Source of the DNA: Anthoceros angustus
Lineage: Eukaryota; Streptophyta; Anthocerotopsida; Anthocerotales; Anthocerotaceae
DNA length: 64,000 nt
Direction of reading: 5' to 3'
NCBI GenBank assembly: GCA_010909165.1
Contig: MU008154.1
Location: 310,001-374,000 of the forward strand
The number at the start of each line of letters is the position of its first letter. Positions within the stretch are counted from its first letter, which is position 1. The translations under genes were made by a program, and so were the position numbers. Positions 1-11,174 of the stretch are shown piece after piece. The notes under the pieces were generated by a model. That model was not told the origin of the DNA, did not search any database, and saw only the letters and a list, made by a program, of their open reading frames with translations.

Positions 1-1
1 C

Positions 2-1366
2 GGAAAAGCTCTTGTTCAGACTCGGGAATCCTATTATGGGAACCATGTGCATGTCAATCAAGGTAACCTGGAGCCTGTAGTCACAAAGCAACACCTGCTG
101 GAAAAGGATGATCATGGGCATTATGACAGTACTTGGGAACACGTGCACCGTCATCACGGGTCTGAAAAAGGGCGTCCTGACCTTGGCAGTGTTGGTCACG
201 ATGGCCATCACTTGCAAGCTGGGCCAGGCTTATTGCACAATCACTGTACTGCGTGCCATTCGGACCAGGAGCCCAGAGAGCGTTTTTTGTACAAGGAGCA
301 AGAAGGACAACCCCTGTCAAAAATGCTGGTCACAAAGCCAGTTCCGGAAGTCCATGAACAGTTGCATCAAAGGACTGGTGATGCAGACACTGTGAAGATT
401 TTTTCTGAGAATCAGCACTCCGATCATGGACATTGTCCTTCTTTGGACCTGATTGCAAATGGTGATCACCATGCACGGTGCAAGCATACTATGGATCACA
501 ACCATCAACACGGCTGTTCTGTTCCGCAGACACGTCGTCATCCTGGGCACCAACAAGGTGGTGATCCTGGGAGACATAGCCATATTTCTACTGCAGGTCA
601 ATGCTGTAATGCTGAGCTACACGAGAGCCGTGGGCACATTCAGGGTGATCACCACCACCATCACCACCAGGGAAGTGATATTGGCAGACATAGCCAACTT
701 TTGACTACAGACCAATGCATCATTGTCCAGTCAATTTATGATCATGGGCGCCACCATGACAATCATGGCCACCACCATGATGATCATGGCCACCAACATG
801 ATGAGCATGGCCACCATCATGATGATCACGGACACCACCATGTTGGTTGTGACCACCACAAAGACGAACATGACCATTTCAAAGGGGAAGATGACCACCA
901 CCACGATCACCACCAGCACTCTGATTTGAATATGGAAGGCATTTTTTTACATGTCTTGGCCGACACATTAGGAAGTGTTGGTGTCGTTATATCAACTGTG
1001 TTGTTGAAGTACAAGGGTTGGGTGCTAGCCGATGCAGCGTGCTCAATTTTTATCTCGGTAATGATTGTATCCACAGTAGTCCCTCTCCTTAGAAGCTCCT
1101 CAGACATTCTAGTTTTAAGGGTACCTAGGTCTGCGGAACATCGCATTAGGACTGCAATGGAGAAGCTAAGGCACATTCCTGGCTTGCACGACTGTCAGCG
1201 GGTGCATGTTTGGAGTCTGACAGATAAGGAGGTTGTAGGCAGTCTCCATGCACATGCTGGATTTGGAGCAGACAAGTATGAGCTGCGAGGTCAGGTATCC
1301 CAGGTACTGCATGCTAGTGGGATTGGAGATATTACATTTCAAATTGAAGAGGTGGATGGACTGTAA
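2..1366 (+). CDS. MTP12: Zinc transporter, cation diffusion facilitator family (MTP12/ZnT5-like), 5' truncated by window
   Basis: The reading frame is open from base 2, so the N-terminal half lies outside the window. About 290 residues form a very long histidine-rich loop, with HHHHHH near base 645 and many HDDHGH-type units between about bases 740 and 920. It is followed by two membrane segments. The first carries HVLAD, the HxxxD zinc site of CDF transmembrane helix 5, in MEGIFLHVLADTLGSVG. The second is ADAACSIFISVMIVSTVVPLL. A cytosolic C-terminal domain ends in ITFQIEEVDGL. The order and the phrase LADTLGSVGVVIS match ZnT5/Msc2/plant MTP12, which load zinc into the secretory pathway, usually as heterodimers with ZnT6/MTP5-type partners. 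The family call is firm. The choice of MTP12 over other MTPs rests on the KYKGW and DPxCS-like segments recalled from memory. Confidence 0.85.
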   Translation, partial: GKALVQTRESYYGNHVHVNQGNLEPVVTKQHLLEKDDHGHYDSTWEHVHRHHGSEKGRPDLGSVGHDGHHLQAGPGLLHNHCTACHSDQEPRERFLYKEQEGQPLSKMLVTKPVPEVHEQLHQRTGDADTVKIFSENQHSDHGHCPSLDLIANGDHHARCKHTMDHNHQHGCSVPQTRRHPGHQQGGDPGRHSHISTAGQCCNAELHESRGHIQGDHHHHHHQGSDIGRHSQLLTTDQCIIVQSIYDHGRHHDNHGHHHDDHGHQHDEHGHHHDDHGHHHVGCDHHKDEHDHFKGEDDHHHDHHQHSDLNMEGIFLHVLADTLGSVGVVISTVLLKYKGWVLADAACSIFISVMIVSTVVPLLRSSSDILVLRVPRSAEHRIRTAMEKLRHIPGLHDCQRVHVWSLTDKEVVGSLHAHAGFGADKYELRGQVSQVLHASGIGDITFQIEEVDGL

Positions 1367-2385
1367 GGAGTATATATGGATTTGGGTTTCCTTACAGCAT
1401 GTTGAGCGATTCTCTAAACTTGTCATGTGCTGGTAAGTTTTGGCTTCCACTGTCAGACTTCCTGTGTCTTTTGGTATGAGTTCATCTTTCTGGAATCCTT
1501 TGCAATTACCCCCGACACCTTCCAGCTTACACACTGCCATGCATAAGACCACGTGTTGCGTTTGAAATCAGTTGCACGACATGGCTCATCTTGTATTCCT
1601 CATATACACATGGCTCCCTGAGTTGAGCAAGCTCAGATGAGATGTGCTGATACTAGAATGGATTGTTGTATGGTTGTGTAGTGGTGCAAGCAACCCGAAG
1701 TGGTGTTCAAGTGATCAACGGTGGTGCGACAGGTTTACAATGGCAAGCATGTTAACCTCATTGCTGTTCAAATCCGAACACAAATTAGAAGTAACCAAAG
1801 CTCGCTGTTTCTCAGCATTGTGGCTCCTCTGTTCAAAAAACGAGGTCATGATGTTTTCTTTAACCTCTGTTTGTATCCCAGGTTACCTCACCATCCTTCC
1901 CAGGTACTGCATGCTAGTGGTAGTTTCTTCACTCGGTGGCAACGTATTGACACCTTTGGGTCACTACTTGCTTTGCCACGTGCTCCCGAAGTAAACGTCT
2001 TCCCAGCAAAGTAGTAGAATGCGGTAGGCGAGAATAGGTTGTGCGATCATGTTTCACCTTGGAGAAATGAAAGATCTTATTGCCAAAAAAGAGAAGAAAT
2101 AGAAGATGTCTACTGATCTTGCCAAAGTAGCTGAATTATTGAATGGACGGGTCTCCCAAATGTTTTTAGTGTCAGGTAACCCCCAATCCCCGTTCCTGTG
2201 CCAATTGTGATTGTGAGCCTGTAGGGAATCGGGCCAGGTACTCTAATTTCCTAGTTTGCCCAAGAAAAGCTAATGTTTCCCGGACCCGAAGTACGATCTC
2301 GGATCTCCGAGTATGAACCTGGCCTCCAGAAGGGTGTTGAGAGTCTGTGTATGGCGAAAACGGTGTACGCCCAGCACAAAGGAGC
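1367..2385. other. Intergenic, MTP12 3' end to RbfA
   Basis: No conserved coding frame was seen. A 23-base segment at 1898-1920 repeats exactly a piece of the MTP12 coding end at 1298-1320. The rest is unremarkable 3' and promoter sequence. Confidence 0.5.
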
Positions 2386-3011
2386 ATGGTAGTAAGAGGA
2401 GCTTCAGGTGGTGCTTTTAGTATCAGGAGTGTCGTGTCTAACAGCAAGGATCTGTTCACTTCACGACTGTTCGGCAACAAGGCGGCTGCTGTGGTGGGGG
2501 CACCTCGGGCTCCATCCAGGTCTGGCCAGAAGGAGTCGGTGAGACAAAGGCGGATTGCTGCGCAGGTGCAGGCGGTTGTTTGTCGGGCTCTGCAGGAGAG
2601 GCCCAAGGGTAACAACCTCGTGCAGCGATGCGGTCTCCAAGTGGAAAACGTTAGCAGCCACATCCTGTTCTTCCGTCACGTCCTTGCCCTAAACCTCAAA
2701 CCTCACGTTTGAAATGTACATGAATTGTATTGCAGGTGGAGATGAGTCCAGACCTTAGGAGAGCGTACGTGCTCTGGAAGTCGAAACCTGGCATGCAGGT
2801 GGCTGCGGAGACTCAGCTGAAATCTATGGGGAAGGGCTTGCGAGCCCTTGTTTTCCGTGAGCTGTGTCTGCCGTTTTCCCCTTCCATCCTGTTTGTGGAA
2901 GATGTTCCCAACCGACGGGCGCAGGAGGTTGAGGCTGTTCTGGACATGCTGAAGGAAAGTGAGGGCTCTCAAGTCCACGACGATGACGACGACTCTGAGC
3001 CTGCGGGCTGA
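2386..3011 (+). CDS. RBFA: Ribosome-binding factor A (RbfA) family protein, organellar
   Basis: Two exons, 2386-2649 and 2736-3011, are joined in phase 0 (AAC, intron gttagc...ttgcag, GTGGAG), giving 179 residues. The N-terminus (MVVRGASGGAFSIRSVV...) is rich in R, S and A with no acidic residue early on, as in a mitochondrial or plastid presequence. Then comes RQRRIAAQVQAVVCRALQ, the first helix of the RbfA KH domain, and VEMSPDLRRAYVLW, the hallmark VSPDLR segment. The C-terminus is acidic (DDDDD). RbfA binds the small ribosomal subunit rRNA during late maturation, so an organelle ribosome role is inferred. An in-frame ATG at 2347 would add 13 residues; 2386 is preferred because it opens the basic presequence. 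Confidence 0.75.
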
Positions 3012-3817
3012 CAGACGACGATGGCATGGGTCCTATGATGATCACGATCCTTGAAGAGTGCAAGCTTGTTTTGGAGGCTGGGCCTTGATTTTGGATGGAG
3101 CAAAGCTGGGTCTTGATGTTTGGAAGCTTTTTGGTCCATCTCGGTCTACGAAGGTGTTTTTTCAAGAGTTGCAGGTTGCAGAACAACCCCAGCGAGTTGG
3201 ATGGCTGGGATGGGCAGGACAACGACGTGTTCCAAGACTTGATGGGGTCTCCGGGACCAAACTCCAACAAGGTTCTAACGCAAAGTTTCAAAGGGACACA
3301 AATGAATAAAAAGAAACGCTGAAAGGCAGGGAGGGATAGGGATATTGCACAGTTCGGCCTTCGTAAAGGAAGGACAGAGTAAAGGTGAAAGCTGTGATGG
3401 TGGACTCAATCTACATTTGAACATGGACTGACGGTTGTACATGGTCCTTGCCCTTTCGACAATCAACGTATCCACGGATACCTTCTCGAACACACAAGCC
3501 TAATGATGCTGTGGCAACACGCTTATCAGATGGTTAGATTTTCAAGCAACTATCTCATGTTTCATCTGCTTGATACGAGCTAGCACGCTGCTCGCAACAT
3601 CTTTGTCGAGCACCAAACCTGCTTTCTCTGCCCAAGTTCACATGACATATTCCACACGAACTCAGGCCAGGGGTAAGGAAGATGACGAGGTACTGTCCGC
3701 ACATGATGGAACAACAGAACTTATCTTGTCAAAAATATTTCCTCGTCCAGAAAGTTAACTCACAACACAGCGCATGTTGTTGCTGCAACGTGAATCCCTC
3801 CTTTGTGTGCGAATGCA
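3012..3817. other. Intergenic, RbfA 3' region
   Basis: RbfA 3' flanking sequence. No supported gene or strong repeat was seen. Confidence 0.4.
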
Positions 3818-4670
3818 CTAGGCAGTTCCTGCTGCAACTTCGGCTAGAGTGCCAGCTATCTCCGCTAGTTGTGGGAGTTCATTAGAAAATAGATGTTGCC
3901 CTATCAGCTGTAATGATGCTTTCCTGTTCTCCTGCTGCGTTCTTGCATATAGAGCCAGAGCTTCTTGGGCATTTCCATGGGCCAACATCTCCTTTCTGCA
4001 ATCTGCTCGCTGTTCATCCATCATGTCCACCAGGCCCTTGCCGATGTTCACATCATCCTCAAGTCCACTTTCTTGCATTTGGCGATGAACCTGCGCGCCC
4101 TCATTTAAATGCTCCGAGTTCGACACATGCTTTGAGGAGGCAAGCATATGTCACAGCATCTGCTACTGAGACACCCTGCATGCAGGGCCAGAGCTTCTGG
4201 ACCAAACCACCCATGGTCAACATTTCCAGCACTCATGCAAGTCCATGTCACAGCCGATGTACCGGACAACTATTGAATGATTTTTGAGCATCTTCTAAAC
4301 TCCCACATTTCACAAACATGTCCACGAGACAGGTACCAACAATCATGACCATGTCAAGACCTCTGGCTTGAGTCTGATCGTGAGCTCTGGACGCTTCATG
4401 TTCGCAGTACAGGAGGTAGGTGCCCCAAGAACCCAACCTACTGGGGCACCTACTTCCTGGACGGCCAACATGACGCGTTGAAAGAGTCGAGGACGCGGGA
4501 GCTCCGCTTTCATAGACTATACTTGGGCGAGGACACATGCCAAGGGAGGACAGAACTTGCCAACGCTGCCACTGCAGGAGGTGGACGACGAGCACCATTT
4601 CCTGGGCATTTCTCCTGCCCAGCCATACGGCAGTGTCGACTACAGCATTGCGGACTTGCTCAAGAACCAC
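3818..4670 (-). pseudogene. Decayed PLS-class PPR gene
   Basis: On the minus strand, several frames together show PPR pieces. VGTCLVDMFVKCGSLEDAQKSF (about 4340-4275) is the classic VDMYAKCGSLEDA repeat. Further on are TYACLLKACVELG-like, AQVHRQMQESGLEDDVNIG (about 4085-4030) and AQEALALYARTQQEN. Frames change and stops interrupt, so no single protein can be made. Intact relatives are organelle RNA-binding or editing factors. A near-perfect hairpin lies inside it (4410-4460). The gene is clearly broken; whether it ever had a DYW domain cannot be seen. Confidence 0.65.
4410..4460. repeat. Inverted repeat (hairpin)
   Basis: Arms 4410-4427 and 4442-4460 (core aggtaggtgcccca / tggggcacctac) pair with about one mismatch around a 14-base loop. 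It lies within the PPR relic. Confidence 0.6.
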
Positions 4671-5770
4671 TTGAACACGGCCCCAAACCTCCTGCTGCTT
4701 TCAATCACCCCATCATAGGGCTGCTGCTTTCAATCACTCCATCATATGGCTTGCTCTCAGTGTCCAACAAGCATCATAGGGCTTGCTCTCAGTGTCCGAC
4801 AAGTCCCCCGTCAAATGCCTGCTCCCCTTGCTCCCTCAGGCCTCAACAGCAGCTACAAATAGTAGCCGGCTGCGCATCCACCCAAAGAGGTTGGCTACCC
4901 GGAGGCCAGCCCGGAAGTCAGGTGGGCGGCAGCACTTCTTGCCACCCACCAGAGCCCCTGGTCTAGGAAAAACAGCCACAAGAGGCCTCCGAGTTCATTG
5001 CAAGGCTGCCCTCGACACTTGGTCGGCAGAATAGTCTCCAAGTCAGTCCATGGGAGCTGTCTCTACAACACCTGTTTACTCCTCCATTTCTCTTGATCGG
5101 ATCCAGAACGCTGGTGTCTCCGCGTGTGTGAGTCTGAGTAAAGTGCAAAGCGCCAGGACATGCAGAGGCCGCTCCCATGTACTCCAAGTGTGGCAGCTTG
5201 GGAGCACGGATGCCAGATGACCTTGTCTTGCACCCTACAGCTGTGCGCCGTCATTTGGAAAAAACATTCAGCTCTAGAAGTAGTAATTGCAGCTACCGCT
5301 CTAACTAAAGCACTGAAGCTAAGGATTGTGTACCAATATGGAATCCCCATATGGGAAATAAGAACCCAGATCTCATCCTAGCTTTGGGCCGTGTCATCAC
5401 ATTCTTCGGTACGGATCAGAGACAAAATCTTTGGAAATATGTACATGCATGCGCCTATGGTGTACCAAATGCGCACCGTGCCGTGTTCTTGTTTTATGGA
5501 TGACATGTGCTCTCTTACGATATATATATCCCTAAGTTTTGTGCGTGCGTTTGCGGCGATTTTATTTTCGAATCTAACTTCAAAAAGCTTGTTCACACCA
5601 TGCCTATGTTGGTTTAGGGTTTTCACATAGGGAGCTATGTGTAAGTACTCGGTGCTCTTGGGCGTTTGCTCCATGGCTGCATTAAGTTCGGGTTCAGAAC
5701 TCCTAGACCACTTGCAACTCTAACAGCGGAGGGTTTCAGAGTTGCTAGGTCGTTTGGAGCTTTGGGTCGG
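4671..5770. other. Intergenic with short local duplications
   Basis: Holds short tandem duplications at 4690-4802 (gctgctttcaatcac and ggcttgctctcagtgtcc each appear twice). No supported coding frame was seen. Confidence 0.4.
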
Positions 5771-5935
5771 AAGGTCGAGGAAGAAATGCTATATTGTTCA
5801 AAATACACAAAGCCTCGAAACTCCTCGGGGATGGAAGGTCGAGTTGCTAGACCTGTTCACTTGTCCGGCGGAAGAAGAGGAAATGCTACATTGTATGAAA
5901 AGCACAGAGCCTCAAAACTCCTCGAGGATGGAGCT
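5771..5935. repeat. Imperfect tandem repeat, two ~100-bp units
   Basis: The string from gaagaaatgctat to ctcctcggggatgga recurs as gaggaaatgctac to ctcctcgaggatgga about 100 bases downstream. Confidence 0.6.
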
Positions 5936-6808
5936 GGACCACCCAAAGAGGGAGAGAGGGGAAACGTGGTTCGAGGAAGCCGTTAGAACGAGGACATGAC
6001 AGACCCGTGTGTTGCAGCAGAAGTCTATCCTTTCTCGGCATCTTCCAATAGATTTCACGTCTTACACCCACCAAGGAAAGTCCACCGCTGGGCAAAATGC
6101 TAGTCGCAGCATTTGGGTTTTGTCCTAGAGGACAATCCTAGTTGCAGCGTTTGGGTTTTGTCCTTGCATTGTGTTGTAGTTATTTTTGCGTTGTCATTAT
6201 GTCAGCGTGTTGACGTGTTTGCTGTTGCAAATGGTGGTGGCTATATATACTAAAGTGACATGTCTTGTCCTCCTTCGAGGGATAAGGCATACAAGGATTA
6301 TCTTGCAAAATGGAGGGTTACTAGTCGGAATGGGTGGCAGTAATGTTGTTATGGCAAAATCTGCAACGGTACCCTAGTGTGTGATGGTCCGTGATCTTGG
6401 TTATCTGTGTTTTTGTGGCCTACACAAGGCTCGATTGTTTGTTCATCAATATGAACATGCCTGACCCAATGAATACGTCATGTGATTCCCGACATTTCAA
6501 GTACCTAGGTGCCCACTATGGATGGTAGACCTCCCACAGAAGCTTGTCCAACCTAGAGCATGACCAAACAAGGTCAACGACGATTCAGCATTCCATGTGC
6601 ATTCCGTGCAAACCCTAACATAGTAAACCCTGATCCTAAGTACAAAAATATTCTTAGACAGTGTCGATTCGGTACACCTGGAAGTGCATTCCAGGAATCG
6701 ATTGACATTCACGCCACTCCCCTCAAGTGGTGACATCTGGACATGAGTTCATGTGAACTCCACAGTGAAGTGTCTTTCGGACAGATAAGTGCTTGGATGA
6801 GGTGTCTG
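5936..6808. other. Intergenic
   Basis: Contains a 2-copy direct repeat around 6095-6165 (gcagc(a/g)tttgggttttgtcct). No gene was seen. Confidence 0.4.
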
Positions 6809-6957
6809 TTATAAACATCATGCCCTCGTCTCCGCAATGTGCAAGGCCACTAGTTTTTACTTTGTTGTAAACATCATACCCTTGTTTCTGCAGTGTGCGG
6901 CGCCACTAAATGTTAATGTGTTGTAAACATCATGCCCTCGTCTCCGCAGTGTGCAAG
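6809..6957. repeat. Three tandem ~65-bp units
   Basis: Each unit contains taaacatcat(g/a)ccc(t/c) followed by gtctccgca(a/g)tgtgc. Three copies with short variable spacers were seen by eye. Confidence 0.65.
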
Positions 6958-7080
6958 GCCTGATCTCGGCTCAAGGTAAGTTAACCTGTGGACCCAAAGC
7001 AGGACTTCTGATTTTGGAATTCATCCAAAACGCTCGCAGCTTCACCAGCCAATTTCCGTGAATTGTACCAACCTCCGATC

Positions 7081-8400
7081 TCATCCACGGTTGGCTCCCT
7101 CCCAAACATTCCTCGAACCTATCCGAAAACCACGCTGCCCCCCATGGCCAAAGCATGCGTAGGTATTGCTACCCGTATCCTTCACCCTCTTCATGGCAGC
7201 TACTTTTTGCTGGCTAGAGGCTACAACACCATCTATCTTCTCCTTCTCCTCTCTCAAAAACACCGCCCAGTACTCCAGTTTTATACTCTTCGGAACATAG
7301 CCAGGGTTTTTCTTCTTGCCCTCCAGAAACTTTCGGGCCTCCTTCCTCACATTGTTCCGCCAATGCTTCAGATTAGTGCCAAAAAACTGCATCACAATAG
7401 CTTCAAATGACCAAGGACTTGAAATAGTTTGCCTCATGCATTGTTCAACATGAACCACAGTGGCTTCAGTTTGATTCCAAAAAACACTAATGAGAGGATT
7501 GCAGAGCCACCGGATGGTGTAATGCACCCTATCCTTCAAAGGCAAAAAGCTGGGGGAGTCCAGGTAGATGAATCTTGCACATCAGCACCAGCATAGTGTA
7601 AGGAATGGTTAGTCCTGAATTGCCTAAAACCCAAACATGAACTATCCAGGCCTGAATGGCCTGGAAAATACAAAGCTTAGAGGGCTGAAAAATACAGGCT
7701 TGAATGGCCTGAAAACAAGGGTATCTGAAAATCCAGGCTTGAAAGGCACGATATCAGCCGAACGATAATCGAGGTAAGTCTCCTTGAAAGCAGAAAGCTC
7801 ACTACAGCAAAACTCACCTCCTGGATGGAGGTGTTTGGGGAGCACTGCGTGTTCCACATCGGTCTTCCTTTTCCGCTTAGGACCTCTTGGGCCTTTCTTA
7901 TCGATGACACGGCATTCTTCTGGTATACACGGTTCATAGTCCTCATTCACTGCAGCAGTAGGAAGATGTTCACAGTCATCAACACCATCTTGAATGGCAC
8001 CATCTGCAGCCCGCGCCGCATTCGGTACCACAAAAACAAAGGGGTTAGCACTAGGCGCATCCGGCTGCTGCTTCTCCCCAACATTTGCCTCAATATAATC
8101 ATATTCCTGTTCACAACGCTCCAAACGGGCAGTTGCAGGCTCATGATCTGCAAGGGCTTGAGGCAAGGGTGTCCGATTGGCCAGAGTGGGGATTGAGCTC
8201 ACATGATCATCATTGACCTGCAGGTTGGGCACATTCTTCACGTGCTGGACAAATGTAGTCCACACAGATGTCCTCTTCTGACTATCAGGCACACTCATGA
8301 AGTCATCAGGTTGCATCCCATTACCGTTAGAAACCTGCGTTGTAGCTGCCTGATCTCCCCCTTCAACCGCCAGAGCATCATGGTTAGCCGCCAAAGTCAC
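7081..8400 (-). CDS. Putative transposon-derived gene, Ptta/En/Spm plant transposase-like
   Basis: Two open blocks on the minus strand, 8400-7740 and 7545-7081, are separated by about 190 bp of short repeats of the type caggc(t/c)tgaatggcctg. The N-terminal block is hydrophilic, with a basic GPKRKRKTD segment that could be a nuclear signal. The second block has FFGTNLKHWRNNVRKEA, YVPKSIKLEYWAVFLREE and KEKIDGVVASSQQKVAAMK. These resemble the region of plant Ptta/En/Spm transposase-like proteins that reads WR..R...K, with a W after an I-x-L element. No DDE triad can be pointed to. The exact splice between blocks and the 3' end are not resolved. It may be a fragment of a CACTA-type element or a domesticated relative. 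Confidence 0.4.
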
Positions 8401-8548
8401 CTCGCCTTATCTCGACAGTTCTGCAGCATTTGTTGCGTACAGTCCATTTGACACCTTGTTGCTCACATCCGCCGCGCAAAACCCTAGGCCAGAACCTCCC
8501 AAACATCGTCCGTAACGACCGATTACTCACAAGGACGGGGCGGACGAT

Positions 8549-9011
8549 GCAAGCCGAGGCGGGCGAGGTAAGAGCTTGCGGGATGGTCTGGGGATGGCGG
8601 GCGGCAATCGCAGGGCAGCAATCTCAGTGCCCTGAGGCCGACGCCAGTGCCGCTAGCGTTAGGGCATTAGAGGCCATCGAGTGTGAGGACTCTGACGAGG
8701 ATCCGGAGGCCCGCTTCTACAAGGAGCAATGCAGAACTTATTTGGATGGATTATCAGATGACGAGGATGTGAAGAGGATGTGCCTCACGGCTCCCGCAAC
8801 AATAGCCGTGAGTTCCTCGGGATCAGAAGGTGTGGATAGGCGACCAATCTTTGAGGAGAAGGTCCTGTGTGCGGATAAGGAATCCGGCGAGGGTCGGCCG
8901 ATGTCATCCGATAGCGAAATCGACGAGGAAGGGCGTCGGCGTGTGAAGGTGAAGGTCAACGCCATGGCCCGTGCTCCAGTTGTGCACCCTTCTCCTCCTC
9001 AGGCCTTGTAG
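8549..9011 (+). CDS. Hypothetical acidic protein
   Basis: An open frame from MQAEAGEVRACGM to a stop after PSPPQAL, rich in D and E (IECEDSDEDPEARF, LDGLSDDEDV, SSDSEIDEEG). I do not recognise it. It lies head to head with the transposon-like gene (starts about 150 bp apart), so it may belong to the same element. The low-complexity acidic make-up means it could also be a chance frame in a non-coding region. Confidence 0.25.
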
Positions 9012-9237
9012 AGGCGTCTGCCTTCTGTGCCTGTGTCTGGGACTTCCTCACCCGCGTCCACTTATCTCTAAGGGCTTGAGCGCCTGGCCCCAAAATCGAC
9101 GTGGCCACCTCCATATTCTTGTTCTTCACAGACAGCGTTGGGTGTGAAGCAATTCTTCCTAGCACGGCAGCATCGACTGCTGCATCTCCCGCGCACAAAG
9201 CCGCCGTTGCCAAGCGCCTGGTCTCCATATCCTTCTC
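9012..9237. other. Short unassigned stretch before the tandem duplication
   Basis: A minus-strand frame here and into the repeat (9270-8956) has no recognisable family. Left as unassigned. Confidence 0.3.
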
Positions 9238-10358
9238 GGCATGGAGCTCCACCTTCTGAGATTTTGGCATCTACATAACCTCCCATTGCTGGCTGTGAAA
9301 AACAAGAGCATGCAGAGGACGACACGCAAATAGCCGCAAACTGTTGTTGCTACCCAATGCCTGAAAAAAACGGACTTACCCTTACGATACAATTATCTCT
9401 CACCACGCTGTCTGAGGTGTGTTTCCTGCAGATTGGACTTCCGGTGGATTGCTAAGTGAGATGACAAGCGCGGTTACTACGAGACGAAGGGTTTTCTATA
9501 CACTTGAATAGCGTCTCTCCCTTGACCGCGGTGTGCAACATCGCCGGGAAATGACTCATAGTCAGGATAAGATATCTTAGTGTTCAAACAAGTACGAACA
9601 CCTCTTGTCACCAAAGTGCGGAGCCGTTCATGAAGTCCCGAAGTTGTAAGGCCGCCTAGGGATGATATGAGCAGACGACAAAGGGCAAGGTGCAAGTCCA
9701 CCAACGCCGAGTGTCTACTTGCGTGAAGGTCTTGTAAAGGCATCATAGTCCTCATGTGAGAAGGGTCTCGATGCGGTAAGGTGTTGAGGATCTTCTGTGG
9801 CATGGAGCTCCACCTTCCGAGATTTTGGCATCTACATAACCTCCATTCTGGCTGTGAAAAACAAGAGCATGCAGAGGACGACATAAATAGCCATGTTGTT
9901 GCTACCCAATGCAAAAACGGACTTACCCGATACAATTATCTCTCACCACTTCGAGGTGTGTTTCCTGCTGATTGGACTTCCAGTGGATTGCTAAGTGAGA
10001 TGACAAGCGCGGTTACTACGAGACGAAGGGTTTTCTATACACTTGAATAGCGTCTCTCCCTTGACCGCGGTGTGCAACATCGCCGGGAAATGACTCATAG
10101 TCAGGATAAGATATCTTAGTGTTCAAACAAGTACAGTAACACCTCTTCCGTCACCAAAGTGCGGAGCCGTTCATGAAGTCCCCGCTGAAGTTGTAAGGCC
10201 GCCCTAGGGATGATATGAACAGGACGACAAAGGGCAAGGAATTGCAAGTCCACCAACGCCGGCCGAGTGTCTACCTGTTGCGTGAAGGTCTTGTAAAAGG
10301 CATCATAGTCCTCATGTGAGAAGGGTCTCTGATGCAGTAAGGTGTTGAGGATCTTCTG
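9238..10358. repeat. Tandem duplication, two ~560-bp copies
   Basis: Copy 1 is 9238-9798 and copy 2 is 9799-10358; both run from ggcatggagctccacctt to ggatcttctg. The middle of the unit (about 150 bp around agatgacaagcgcggttac) is identical. Elsewhere the copies differ almost only by 1-7 base gaps. The gaps fall in the 3' half of copy 1 and the 5' half of copy 2, that is in one continuous block of about 370 bp at the junction. Confidence 0.85.
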
Positions 10359-10439
10359 CTGGCAGCTGGAGTGGTGGAATTCTTCGCCTGCAATGATTGC
10401 AAAGAATGCCCACCAGCCGTTGGAACGATGTAACCAATT

Positions 10440-10612
10440 GGGTTTGGGGTCCAATCCACTAGTTGTTAGTGCGCTGTGGGGTTACTCTAGACCCTAAACC
10501 TACTAGCCAGATCTGCCAGTTCTTAGTGCTTTGCGGGGTTACTCTAGACCCCGGACCTATGGGCCAAATCCCCGGTTGTTGGTGCCCCCACGAGGTTACT
10601 CCAAATTAAAAT
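10440..10612. repeat. Three imperfect ~58-bp tandem units
   Basis: Each unit has gttgttagtg / gttcttagtg / gttgttggtg followed by ggttactc(t/c)a. They follow directly on the 560-bp duplication. Confidence 0.6.
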
Positions 10613-11174
10613 CTGAGTATATATTTTAAAAAATATATATATAATCTTCAAATTCACTAAACATATGTACCACTCGACGAGAACGTATGTTGAAAGATTT
10701 TCTAAAGCCCGCATTAGACACACTATGTTTCTGAAGTGCATATTCGGTACACCATAATATATGTATCCGAAAGTGCGCATTAGGTACACCATAATATATC
10801 GTTCCGAAGTGCGCATACATAGTATATCACGTCGGAACGGGCAAAGTGTTGCAACAGGAGAAAACGTCGGAAATCGAACGACCGGAACTGCAATTCTCGT
10901 GGCCACGGCGCCCTTTGAGGGATACAAACGGTTGATGGCGGTGTGGGCCATGACGGCGCACTAAGAAGACGTCTCACTGGTCCAAGTCACGTTTTTTCAA
11001 TGGCTTGGTTGAGACTGGCCCATCGTAGTCGTTGGAAAACTTGAATCACGGGACTGTGGAATACTTTAACGCAATATATACGTCACAGCTCTGGGCATCT
11101 CATGCATACCGACGCAAGCCTCGAATCCTCGGTGCCGCTGTCCTGCCTGATTGAGCACTCCGGAGGTGCCGAGG
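10613..11174. other. Intergenic, promoter side of the GT47 gene
   Basis: AT-rich, with repeats of gtgcgcat(t/a)..gtacaccataatatat at 10735-10825. A TATA-like string (gcaatatata, 11071-11080) followed by cgtcac lies about 95 bp before the GT47 start and may be its core promoter. Confidence 0.4.
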
